Below are positions 54,016 to 62,045 of a DNA stretch of 64,000 nt, piece after piece. The stretch lies in the NCBI GenBank assembly GCA_900319005.1, contig ONMV01000004.1, forward strand, positions 124,001 through 188,000, given 5' to 3'. The notes below the pieces were generated by a model, which was given only the letters and a program-made list of their open reading frames with translations, made no database searches and had not been told where the DNA came from. A program made the position numbers and the translations under genes. Positions within the stretch are counted from its first letter, which is position 1. Every line of letters begins with the position of its first letter. The DNA is from an uncultured Bacteroidales bacterium (GTDB taxonomy: Bacteria; Bacteroidota; Bacteroidia; Bacteroidales; Paludibacteraceae).

Positions 54016-56430
54016 TTATTTCACTACTGCGCCCTGAGCGTTGTAGAACTTGTCGCCCTTCTTGATCAGCAGTTGACCATCCAGAATAACTTTCACTGCT
54101 TTCTTGCTGGCATCTACATTCTCCAATGCAGTCGGAATACCTTGAACCAACTGGATCTTGACAAAGCCTGCGTCACCATTGTTGCCGTTGCTCTCAATAG
54201 CAACCAAGTTAGCACCTTCTGTAGCTACCAAAGGAATAGTGATTGTCTCATCTTTCTTTGGTGTTTTGGTGATATCACTTACTACGCCATTTACGGAGAT
54301 GTTAACAGAACGTTCACCTGCGCTACCACCGGTCAAAATGACAGATTGTGCAACCGGCAGAGCGATGTAGATACGATCCTTACCCTCGGAAATACGGTGG
54401 TTAGAAGCCTCTTCTACGTCTTTAGAGAACTTAACACCCTTATCTGCATCCCATCCGTAAATGGAATAAATATATGCAGGTACATCAGCGAAGGTGATCT
54501 CTTCGTAGGATGCCTCCATCGGGGTGAGAGCAACATAAGTGATCGTGTATTCATCTTTTTTGTTGTCAATACCGGTTACAACGAGTTTGCCTTCTACCAT
54601 TTCGGCAGTCGGTTCGCCGTCTGCTTTCCAGAAACGTGCACTGACGAATGTCGGTTCTTCCTCACCTACCAAATACGGAACTTTAATTTCGCCGTTAGCG
54701 ATGTAACCATGAACTCCGTTGCTGAATGTAGCCTCAAGGAGATCTTTCTTAGCAGCAGCCTCAACGATGCTGATCGTGTAATTCAATTTGGTCTCGCCGT
54801 CCTCAGCGGTTACGGTGACAGTAAATGCATTCTCGTTCAACTCTACTACCGGAGTCTGTGCATTTGCATCGTTTGCGGTGGCATGTACTGCGGAAACAGC
54901 AGGGTTCTCTGCGCCGTAAGCCTTGGTGATAGTGTAAGCGTAAACGTCAGCAGCAAATTCCGGATCAAGGGTGTAACCATCAACGCTCAACGCTTTCAAG
55001 CTTGCGTCTTTACTCAGTTCAGCGCTCTTAGTAACGGAAACGGTGTAAGTAGCTTGATCGCCATTCTGTGCGGTAACAGTGATTACCTGAGTGTTTGCGG
55101 GATCACCTGCGTTGGGAACGTCAACCATGAATCCGCTTGCAGGAGTAGCTGTTGCCTTCGGATGAGCCAGAGTATAAACTACTTGAGCAGCAGCCAAGTT
55201 AACGCTTGCACCTACGGTGTAGCTATATACGCCTTCTACAGCCTCAACAGCTTCGCCATTGATGGTCAGACTCTTGATATCGTTGTTGTCACTTGCTTCA
55301 CAAGAACGTGTAACTGTAATGGACTCAACACTCGGATTGCAAGCGGATCCTGCACGATACAGATATACCCATTCTGTTTCTTCTTCCAATGTGTATGTAG
55401 CGGTTAAACTCTCCGTGTCAAAGTCAACTGAACCGAGGAGAGTTGTACCCTTATCTGAGTAAATGGTTGCAGTATTGCCGCCGTTCAGAGCGGAAGCTAC
55501 GATTGTTACCTCATCGCCAGCTTGGAATTTGCCACGAGCCAACTTAACGCCGAAGTAATGACCATTCGAACCCAATTTACCATTATCTTGTGTGTTCTTG
55601 TCTGCGGTACCACCTACAATTCCGCTTACATCTGCCGTATTCTTATTCTTATGAACAGCTTTGATCAACTCACCGCAGACATCAGCCGGATCAGAAACTT
55701 TTAAAGTAGTATATGCAAATGCCTCATCTCCTTCTGTGTTGAATGCGTTCCATGCAGTAACTTGGATCATGTAGTCACCGGCAGCGGTGGGGGTGAACTT
55801 ATAGGTGTCGGTCTCTGATACTAATTCAAAGTTACCGTCATACCAGTTGATTACATCCGGCGTGGCGTCAAAACCGGTAGCCTTGAAAGTAACCTCATCT
55901 CCGACAAACGCATTTTCCGGACCTTCAATCGTTACGGTCGTACACGGCTTAGTAGCAGGAACCGGAGGAGTCGCACCGCCGGTATTGAACTTAAGGTATC
56001 CCAGCAAAAAGTTTTTGTCGGAAGAGTTAGTGATCGTGAATTTCTTCACTCCGCTATAGGCAAACTCGATGTTTGCTTCTTGCTTAATATTAGAACCGGT
56101 TTGCTTCTCGGCCTGAGTGAGTTGTGCTGTGCCAAGACTGGTTTCGTTGGTGCCAAAAGCCTCTAAATCAACGGCTTTACCTGCATCTTTCGATCCGAAA
56201 GAAAAAGTGAAGTCAATAGACGTAATGTCAACAGCTTCGGCGAACGTGTAGGTGAGTGTGCCATTTGAGCTGACTTTTAGAATAGAGTTGTCTTCACCGG
56301 AGAAAGAGGAGGAGCCAAGACTTTTACCGGTCCAGCCTTCTGGAAGCGTGGAGCCTGTAAATGTAAACTCCTGCGCCATCATTGCCATACTTGCCAATAC
56401 GGCAGCTGCTAATGTGAAAATCTTTTTCAT
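54016..56430 (-). CDS. Secreted surface protein with cadherin-like beta-sandwich repeats and sorting tail
   Basis: 804 aa. The ATG at 56430 gives the signal MKKIFTLAAAVLASMAMMAQ; the frame to 56505 lies in the structured leader. An N-terminal beta-sandwich (~20-160, FTFTGSTLPEGWTGKSLGSS) is followed by a PKD/Ig-like domain (~170-250, VTIEGPENAFVGDEVTFKAT, DGNFELVSETDTYKFTPTAA). Then come two or three cadherin-like beta-sandwich repeats (~390-620: SLTINGEAVEAVEGVYSYTV; SLKALSVDGYTLDPEFAADV), each ending with TYTVSVTK-like strands. The tail is KVILDGQLLIKKGDKFYNAQ plus GAVVK. Surface-exposed; ligand unknown. The leader carries a strong hairpin. Confidence 0.87.
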   Translation of the reverse strand: MKKIFTLAAAVLASMAMMAQEFTFTGSTLPEGWTGKSLGSSSFSGEDNSILKVSSNGTLTYTFAEAVDITSIDFTFSFGSKDAGKAVDLEAFGTNETSLGTAQLTQAEKQTGSNIKQEANIEFAYSGVKKFTITNSSDKNFLLGYLKFNTGGATPPVPATKPCTTVTIEGPENAFVGDEVTFKATGFDATPDVINWYDGNFELVSETDTYKFTPTAAGDYMIQVTAWNAFNTEGDEAFAYTTLKVSDPADVCGELIKAVHKNKNTADVSGIVGGTADKNTQDNGKLGSNGHYFGVKLARGKFQAGDEVTIVASALNGGNTATIYSDKGTTLLGSVDFDTESLTATYTLEEETEWVYLYRAGSACNPSVESITVTRSCEASDNNDIKSLTINGEAVEAVEGVYSYTVGASVNLAAAQVVYTLAHPKATATPASGFMVDVPNAGDPANTQVITVTAQNGDQATYTVSVTKSAELSKDASLKALSVDGYTLDPEFAADVYAYTITKAYGAENPAVSAVHATANDANAQTPVVELNENAFTVTVTAEDGETKLNYTISIVEAAAKKDLLEATFSNGVHGYIANGEIKVPYLVGEEEPTFVSARFWKADGEPTAEMVEGKLVVTGIDNKKDEYTITYVALTPMEASYEEITFADVPAYIYSIYGWDADKGVKFSKDVEEASNHRISEGKDRIYIALPVAQSVILTGGSAGERSVNISVNGVVSDITKTPKKDETITIPLVATEGANLVAIESNGNNGDAGFVKIQLVQGIPTALENVDASKKAVKVILDGQLLIKKGDKFYNAQGAVVK

Positions 56431-56468
56431 AATTTTAATAGATTTTAAAATTTTGGAGCTTCGGCTTC

Positions 56469-56499
56469 GTCGAGTTGCGTAAGCGAACTTACACTCGAC
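56469..56499 (-). promoter_or_regulatory. Strong hairpin in the 5' leader of the 54016 gene
   Basis: GTCGAGT (56469-56475) pairs with ACTCGAC (56493-56499), and inside it GTAAG (56479-56483) with CTTAC (56488-56492). It lies ~40 nt upstream of the ATG, within the predicted mRNA. Confidence 0.55.
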
Positions 56500-56587
56500 T
56501 TGCACGAACCTTCATTAATGTTTTTTGGTTAAACGAAAAAATTGGTTTTTATTGTGTTTTGCTAATTACACTTTGCAAAATCGGGTG

Positions 56588-56619
56588 CAAAGGTACAATA
56601 TTTTACGCATATACGCAAA
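56588..56619 (-). promoter_or_regulatory. Promoter of the 54016 gene
   Basis: Minus strand TTTG (56619-56616), 20 nt, TACCTTTG (56595-56588). Leader of ~150 nt. Confidence 0.75.
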
Positions 56620-56742
56620 TAAATAAGGTAAAAAAAGTTTTTTTCTACATTTTACGTCAGTTTGTCTACTTGTTCCTTCTTGTTATAATTTTGTCTCAAA
56701 TGGCAACAAAATACGTCATTAAGTACTTTTTCTTTGAAAAAA

Positions 56743-56774
56743 TTTGTCCATTTCAAAAAAAAGCGCTATCTTTG
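56743..56774 (+). promoter_or_regulatory. Promoter of the M6 protease/S26/PqqD operon
   Basis: TTTG (56743-56746), 20 nt, TATCTTTG (56767-56774), about 40 nt before the ATG. The stretch 56620-56742 between this and the divergent promoter is AT-rich with no other feature. Confidence 0.7.
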
Positions 56775-56814
56775 CACGCTTTTTGTATGTATATAAGCAA
56801 AGAAAACGAACACA

Positions 56815-58638
56815 ATGATGAGTATGCGTAAAATAGGAATGACGTTAATCTTGGCGGTTTGTGCCATTTCTCTCTTTGCCGCTCCTGCGCGAAGAGGATG
56901 GATGACCCGCACGCTGTCTGATGGTACTTCGGTAGAAGTGAAGCAAATAGGCGATGAGTATTATCATTGTATGATTACCCGCGAAGGGAAGAAGGTGACG
57001 ATGAGGGAGGGGGAATACGTGATTAGTGACGAACCGGCTCCCTCTGCAGAGCAGATAGCGCTCCGCCGTGCTCAACGCGCCCCTAAGGCAGTGGGCAAAA
57101 AGAACCTTGCCCCGAGAGGCTTGGTCGTGCTTGCCGCCTTTAAGGATCTACCATACGTTGACACGAATGACAGCCTTGGGATGTGGAAAATGATGAATCA
57201 ATCCGGCTATGATTACGAGGGGGCTACCGGTTCTGCCAGGGATTATTTTATCGCCCAATCGGACAGTCAATACATGCCTTTCTTTGATGTGGTGGGACCC
57301 GTGACACTTCCGCAGGACCGTTCGTATTACGGAAGTAATACGTCCTCTAAAGAGGGCACGGATGCTAATGCACGGCAGATGATTGTGGATGCCTGCAAGT
57401 TAGTGGACAATGTGGTGGATTTTACGTTGTACGATAACGATAATAACGGTAATGTGGATTTTGTCTATGTCATATATGCCGGAATGGGAGAGAACGATGG
57501 CGGGCCGGCTGAATCTATTTGGGCGCATAATAGTTCTGTTGCTTCGAAAAACTGCTTTTTGGACGGCAAAAAATTGGATAACTATGCCTGCTCGGGTGAA
57601 ATAGACGGTGTCACCGAACGCCGAAACGGCATCGGTGTGATTTGTCATGAGTTCGGACATGTGATCGGACTGCCGGATTATTATGATACGCAGTATAGTA
57701 CTAATTTTGATAAATGGCTCACTCCCAATTATTGGTCAATCATGGATCAGGGATGTTATAATAACGGAGCTAAGACTCCACCTTCGTATTCCATTTTTGA
57801 CAAGTATTTCTTCGGATGGGCTACTCCTAAGCTCTTGGCAAAAGATGATCAACGGAATATAACCATCGGAACGGGTTATGACGATGCCTACCAGATTACG
57901 GGAGGAACGACTCTGAAACCCTATACCGTTACCGATACCGTGTTTTATATCGAGAACAGGCAACAGACGGGATGGGATGAGTACTTGCCGGGTCATGGAA
58001 TGGTAGTGTGGCAGGTCGTTTATAATGCGACTGCATGGAATAATAATATGCCGAATAACGTAGCCTACAAGCCTCGTTATACTGTTTTGTCCGCTGTACC
58101 CGGATCTATCGGAGCAGCAGACAGCAGCGCGATGAATAATCCTTTCCCCGGCGCAGGGAATGTGACGACTTTTACTCCGTTTGAAGGCTGCGCACTGACC
58201 GCGATTACTGAGAAGGATGGAGTAATTACCTTCAAATTCAATGGGGGAAAACAGACCTGTTCGTACGAGGTGATCAGTAACTATTGTGTCGTTTCGTCGG
58301 AGGAGGGAACACTTCAGACAGGCAATTCGTTAGAGCTCTCCATTCTGCCGGAGAACGGCTATCTCTTGGAGCCGGATTGTTGGGCGGTGGAGATGGGAAA
58401 AGATAATCCTTTGTTAGTGTATGGCGTGGATTATACGTATGATGCAGAAACCGGTACGTTCCGTATTGATGCAGTGACCGATGACGTAGTCATTTTGGTT
58501 GAAGGTAAAGAAGATACGAAAACCGGTTTGGAGGAAAAGCAGGCAGACCGGATGACCGGAAAGATCCTTCAAAACGGTCAACTCGTGATCTTCCGTGGCG
58601 ATAAGTGCTTCAACGCCCAAGGCATAGAAATAAAGTAA
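56815..58638 (+). CDS. Secreted M6-family-like metalloprotease with sorting tail
   Basis: 607 aa (ATGs at 56815, 56818 and 56824 are all possible; the signal MRKIGMTLILAVCAISLFA starts at the last). The prodomain (~26-80) starts APARRGWMTRTLSDGTSVEV. The catalytic domain (~95-480) has RSYYGSNTSSKEGTDANARQ, DFVYVIYAGMGENDGG, zinc motif GVICHEFGHVIGLPDYYD and WSIMDQGCYNNGAKTP (Met-turn), plus YIENRQQTGWDEYLPGHGMV. A C-terminal beta region ends with KILQNGQLVIFRGDKCFNAQ plus GIEIK. It is followed after 35 nt by a paralogue. Likely a secreted or surface protease. Confidence 0.9.
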   Translation: MMSMRKIGMTLILAVCAISLFAAPARRGWMTRTLSDGTSVEVKQIGDEYYHCMITREGKKVTMREGEYVISDEPAPSAEQIALRRAQRAPKAVGKKNLAPRGLVVLAAFKDLPYVDTNDSLGMWKMMNQSGYDYEGATGSARDYFIAQSDSQYMPFFDVVGPVTLPQDRSYYGSNTSSKEGTDANARQMIVDACKLVDNVVDFTLYDNDNNGNVDFVYVIYAGMGENDGGPAESIWAHNSSVASKNCFLDGKKLDNYACSGEIDGVTERRNGIGVICHEFGHVIGLPDYYDTQYSTNFDKWLTPNYWSIMDQGCYNNGAKTPPSYSIFDKYFFGWATPKLLAKDDQRNITIGTGYDDAYQITGGTTLKPYTVTDTVFYIENRQQTGWDEYLPGHGMVVWQVVYNATAWNNNMPNNVAYKPRYTVLSAVPGSIGAADSSAMNNPFPGAGNVTTFTPFEGCALTAITEKDGVITFKFNGGKQTCSYEVISNYCVVSSEEGTLQTGNSLELSILPENGYLLEPDCWAVEMGKDNPLLVYGVDYTYDAETGTFRIDAVTDDVVILVEGKEDTKTGLEEKQADRMTGKILQNGQLVIFRGDKCFNAQGIEIK

Positions 58639-58673
58639 ATGTAAGTAAATATCAAAATCAAAAAATCAAAATC

Positions 58674-61028
58674 ATGAGGAAGATTGTAGCAGCGATAATG
58701 CTGTGCGGCGCTGTGCTCGCCGCTAACGCTGTACCCGCGCGACGCGGATGGCAGACAAGAACCCAGGCTGACGGCTCCACCATCGAGGTGCAGCTCCTGG
58801 GAGATGAGTATTATCATTACCTTGTTAACCGTGACGGTCAACAGGTAAGAGAAGTGAACGGAATGTATGAGGTCGTCGGCGAAGCACCGACTCCCGAGGT
58901 GGCGAAAGCCCGCCACGCGGCGGCCAAGGCGCGCCGTGCTCCTCTCGCCGCAAGTGAGGCTGAGTTCGGTTACACGCCATACCTGCCTCCGAAGGGAGTG
59001 GTGATCATGGTGAATTATTCGGATACCAAGTTCAAAACAACTACCACCAAGGACGTGATTGACGAGCTCTGCAATTCCACTAACTGTACCGTGAATAAAT
59101 ATAACGGAGTGAACTACGGATCGATTGCACAATATTTCCGGGATCAGTCGGACGGCAAATATAACCTCCAACTGGATGTCTATGGTCCAGTTACTCTGGA
59201 TAAGGGTTACGCCTATTATGGTCAGGACTATCAGGAAGAAGGCAATGACCGCTATTCCGGAGATGTGATTATCGAAGCATGCAAGAAGATGGATAGCGAG
59301 ATTGATTTCTCGAAATACGACTGGAATAACGACGGCAAAGTGGATTTCGTCTATGTCGTTTATGCCGGTAAGGGGCAGGCGGACGGTGGTTCCGCGAATA
59401 CCATCTGGCCGCACAGTTATGATATAGAGTCTTCCCGCAATTATGGTAACTGTACTTATTCTGAATCGCAATGCACCTTCGACGGCAAACTGGTGCATGC
59501 CTACGCTATGTCGAATGAGTTGTCCGAATCCTCGTTGGCCGGGGTAGGTATCATATGCCATGAGTACGGTCACGTAATCGGTTTGCCGGACCATTATGAC
59601 ACGGACTATTCCACCAACTATAATAATAGTCTCACCCCGAACGAGTGGGATGTGATGGATGGCGGCAGTTATAACGGAGGCATCCATTGTCCGCCTAACT
59701 ATAACGCTTGGGAGAAAGCCTTCTGCGGATGGTACACGCCTGCTAACTTGGGTTCGGATGGACAGAACCTGGAGCTCAAAGCTCTTGGTACGGACGGTTA
59801 TGCGGCTTATCAGATCAACGCCTCCGGAAATCAACAGGCAGTGAATACGAATAACAGTCTTAATTATTATATTGAGAACCGTCAGCAACAAGGGTGGGAT
59901 ACCTACCTTCCGTACCATGGTCTCTTGATTTGGAAAGTGAACTACAACAAGTCTATGTGGGAGGAAAATGCGCCTAACCTGACCAGCAACGGCTCGCCGC
60001 ACTTTACTTTGGTACCTTCTTCAGGAACGGAGATAGGAGCAGACTATGGTACAAAGAATGTGTGGCCGTACAGCACCAAGACTTCATGGACGGGTGTCTC
60101 CGGCAAACCTCTGAAAAATATAAAGGAGTCTAACGGTGTGATCACCCTCACCTATATCGAAGAACCCGTTATTCCGGTAGATCCATTTGATGTAGTCTTT
60201 ATGGCGAACGGTGAAGGATTCGAAACGATCTCTTCTACCGGCAAACTCATCCTTCCCACCACTCAACCCGAGGCTTGCACCGATGGTAAAGTATTCGTGG
60301 GATGGACCGCAACGGCGGATTATAAGAGTGAGACTACCGCCCCTGCCTTCGCTGCAGCAGGAGATGCAGTGGAAGAAGGGGCTGTCTTCTATGCCGTTTT
60401 TGCTACCAAGGATGGAGATGTCAAACCTGCGGTTGTGGATAAACTGACCCTCGCTACTACCGGCGTTAGTAGCTTCTCTTATACGGCATGGAGTAATGTG
60501 AAGGTTTCTTCCGATGCTGTCTATGCGGGAAATACCGCCGGCGGAAATGATGCTATTCAGCTCCGCTCTAAAAATAGTACTTCGGGTATTATTACAACCG
60601 CTTCCGGGGGAAAAGTATCAAAAGTGGTGGTAGCATGGAATGAAAATACATCTTCGGGTCGCACCTTGGATATTTACGGCAAAAATACTGCCTATTCCGC
60701 TATTTCGGATCTCTATGATTCCAATAATAAAGGCACTAAATTAGGATCGATTGCTTATGGTAGTAGCACTACACTGAATATATCCGGTGATTATACCTAT
60801 ATTGGTCTCCGTTCGAATGATGGAGCTCTTTATCTGGATGCTATCAACGTTACTTGGGGTGAAGGTGGTAATCCATATAGCAATTATACCACAGTTTGTG
60901 GCGGTGACGAGACGGATGTAGAGAATACTGCTGCGCCGGTTACGGCTGTCAAAACTCTCCGTAACGGACAACTCGTAATCATCCGCGGCAATGCCGTTTA
61001 TTCCGCTTCCGGTGTACGCATCCAATGA
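58674..61028 (+). CDS. Secreted M6-family-like metalloprotease with extra C-terminal repeat domains
   Basis: 784 aa from ATG 58674 (MRKIVAAIMLCGAVLAANAV); the 58605 start would overlap the previous gene. The prodomain VPARRGWQTRTQADGSTIEV and the catalytic domain with KGYAYYGQDYQEEGND, DFVYVVYAGKGQADGG, GIICHEYGHVIGLPDHYD and WDVMDGGSYNGGIHCP are close to the neighbour upstream. Added domains: a Listeria-Bacteroides-type repeat (~505-580, DVVFMANGEGFETISSTGK, KVFVGWTATADYKSETT) and a beta-sandwich (~590-750). Tail KTLRNGQLVIIRGNAVYSAS plus GVRIQ. It overlaps the S26-like gene by 4 nt. Confidence 0.9.
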   Translation: MRKIVAAIMLCGAVLAANAVPARRGWQTRTQADGSTIEVQLLGDEYYHYLVNRDGQQVREVNGMYEVVGEAPTPEVAKARHAAAKARRAPLAASEAEFGYTPYLPPKGVVIMVNYSDTKFKTTTTKDVIDELCNSTNCTVNKYNGVNYGSIAQYFRDQSDGKYNLQLDVYGPVTLDKGYAYYGQDYQEEGNDRYSGDVIIEACKKMDSEIDFSKYDWNNDGKVDFVYVVYAGKGQADGGSANTIWPHSYDIESSRNYGNCTYSESQCTFDGKLVHAYAMSNELSESSLAGVGIICHEYGHVIGLPDHYDTDYSTNYNNSLTPNEWDVMDGGSYNGGIHCPPNYNAWEKAFCGWYTPANLGSDGQNLELKALGTDGYAAYQINASGNQQAVNTNNSLNYYIENRQQQGWDTYLPYHGLLIWKVNYNKSMWEENAPNLTSNGSPHFTLVPSSGTEIGADYGTKNVWPYSTKTSWTGVSGKPLKNIKESNGVITLTYIEEPVIPVDPFDVVFMANGEGFETISSTGKLILPTTQPEACTDGKVFVGWTATADYKSETTAPAFAAAGDAVEEGAVFYAVFATKDGDVKPAVVDKLTLATTGVSSFSYTAWSNVKVSSDAVYAGNTAGGNDAIQLRSKNSTSGIITTASGGKVSKVVVAWNENTSSGRTLDIYGKNTAYSAISDLYDSNNKGTKLGSIAYGSSTTLNISGDYTYIGLRSNDGALYLDAINVTWGEGGNPYSNYTTVCGGDETDVENTAAPVTAVKTLRNGQLVIIRGNAVYSASGVRIQ

Positions 61029-61471
61029 GAGTAGAAAACGACATACTCATTCCTGAACTGGCTCGCTTGCTGAACGAGGAGAAAGAAGTGCGTTTCACGC
61101 CTTCCGGCGTCAGTATGCGGCCATTCATCGAAGGAGACAAAGACAGTGTCGTTTTGGCGCCTTTGGGACGTTTGCCTAAAAGAGGAGATATACTCTTGGC
61201 GCGTGTGACCGGCTATGCCGGTCGCCGCACTTACGTTCTTCACCGGCTGATACGGATAGAAGGAGAATTGTATATCTTGCAGGGCGACGGAAACCTTATG
61301 GGGGAGGAGCAATGCAGGTTGGAGGATATCATCGGTCGTGTCGTGCGTATAGAGACACCGAGTGGGCGCCGCAAACCCCTTACGCGCGGATGTATATGGC
61401 ACGCCCTTTTCCCCGTCCGCAAATGGCTTTTGAAAATATACCGACATACATGGTTGAAAATGTATAAATAA
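61025..61471 (+). CDS. S24/S26 family (signal-peptidase-like) serine peptidase
   Basis: 148 aa. FTPSGVSMRPFIEGDKDSVV holds the Ser-Met motif (~29-30) of S26 peptidases, followed by PKRGDILLARV, YVLHRLIRIEGELYILQGDG and NLMGEEQC. The second catalytic residue (Lys or His) would lie around HRLIRIEG. There is no clear membrane anchor except a weakly hydrophobic basic C-terminus (WHALFPVRKWLLKIYRHTWL). Similar proteins pair with PqqD-like proteins in Bacteroidota. It probably cleaves or matures an exported peptide; no substrate is evident. Coupled to the upstream protease (ATGA overlap). Confidence 0.82.
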   Translation: MRVENDILIPELARLLNEEKEVRFTPSGVSMRPFIEGDKDSVVLAPLGRLPKRGDILLARVTGYAGRRTYVLHRLIRIEGELYILQGDGNLMGEEQCRLEDIIGRVVRIETPSGRRKPLTRGCIWHALFPVRKWLLKIYRHTWLKMYK

Positions 61472-61516
61472 ACCAATAAATGGTACATGGTAAATGATAA
61501 AATGGAAAATGGCTTT
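61472..61516. repeat. Word repeat before the PqqD-like gene
   Basis: AAATGGTACATGGTAAATGA, then AAAATGGAAAATGGCTTTATG; nearly the same string precedes the small peptide at 13349. Confidence 0.6.
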
Positions 61517-61783
61517 ATGAAAACAATTGAAGGTTTCCGCCTGCGTAAGTTAGGCAATGAATACATTCTCGTTGGAGAATCAATGTCGCTCATCAATTTC
61601 AACAAGATGATCACGCTCAATGAGACAGCTGCATTCCTTTGGGAGCAAGCAGAAAAAGGTCCGTTTGATGCTAATTCCCTCTGCAAAGCGCTTTGCGAGG
61701 AGTACGACGTCTCGCCCGAACAGGCGATGACGGACGTCACCGCTACCGTTAACTCATGGAAAGAAGCTGGAGTCATTGAGTAA
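61517..61783 (+). CDS. PqqD family protein (peptide chaperone-like)
   Basis: 88 aa. MKTIEGFRLRKLGNEYILVG, SLINFNKMITLNETAAFLWE and a helical C-terminus (ANSLCKALCEEYDVSPEQAM). This is the PqqD/RRE winged-helix fold, which binds precursor peptides for radical SAM or other maturation enzymes in ribosomal peptide pathways. No such enzyme is in the window, but the S26-like peptidase directly upstream is a frequent partner. The ATG at 61517 is preceded by a word repeat identical in part to that before the 13376 peptide. Confidence 0.88.
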   Translation: MKTIEGFRLRKLGNEYILVGESMSLINFNKMITLNETAAFLWEQAEKGPFDANSLCKALCEEYDVSPEQAMTDVTATVNSWKEAGVIE

Positions 61784-62045
61784 TGTACGAAGAACAAATG
61801 TACGATGTACGATTTATGTACCAAGTACCAAAGAGCTAAGGACTGAATTTTAAGAATCGGCTACACCTTATTATTATTCGCACGCACGCGAGAGAATAAA
61901 TTTGCTCAATTCGTAGAATTGTAGTAATTTTGCGCACTATTTTTATGGAATAGTGCGCATTTTTTTGTGTTTTATCTTAAAAATGGTAAACTTTGTAAAG
62001 TGTGTATTACAAAAACTGAAAATTATTCAAAATAAGGTATAAAAA
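61784..62045. other. Intergenic region with word repeat and promoter
   Basis: 61783-61840 carries words such as GTACGAAGAACAAATGTACG and ATGTACGATTTATGTACC. The promoter of the next gene lies at 61901-61932. Nothing else seen. Confidence 0.5.
61901..61932 (+). promoter_or_regulatory. Promoter of the 62046 gene
   Basis: TTTG (61901-61904), 20 nt, TAATTTTG (61925-61932). Confidence 0.7.

Noticed and set aside
53959..55407. 482-codon frame antisense to the 54016 surface gene
   Set aside because: Lies fully opposite a gene with signal peptide, repeats and tail; Cys/Ser-rich with no domain. A shadow of repetitive coding DNA.
58578..60002. 474-codon antisense frame opposite the 58674 metalloprotease
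   Set aside because: No recognisable domain; the plus strand has clear zinc protease motifs.
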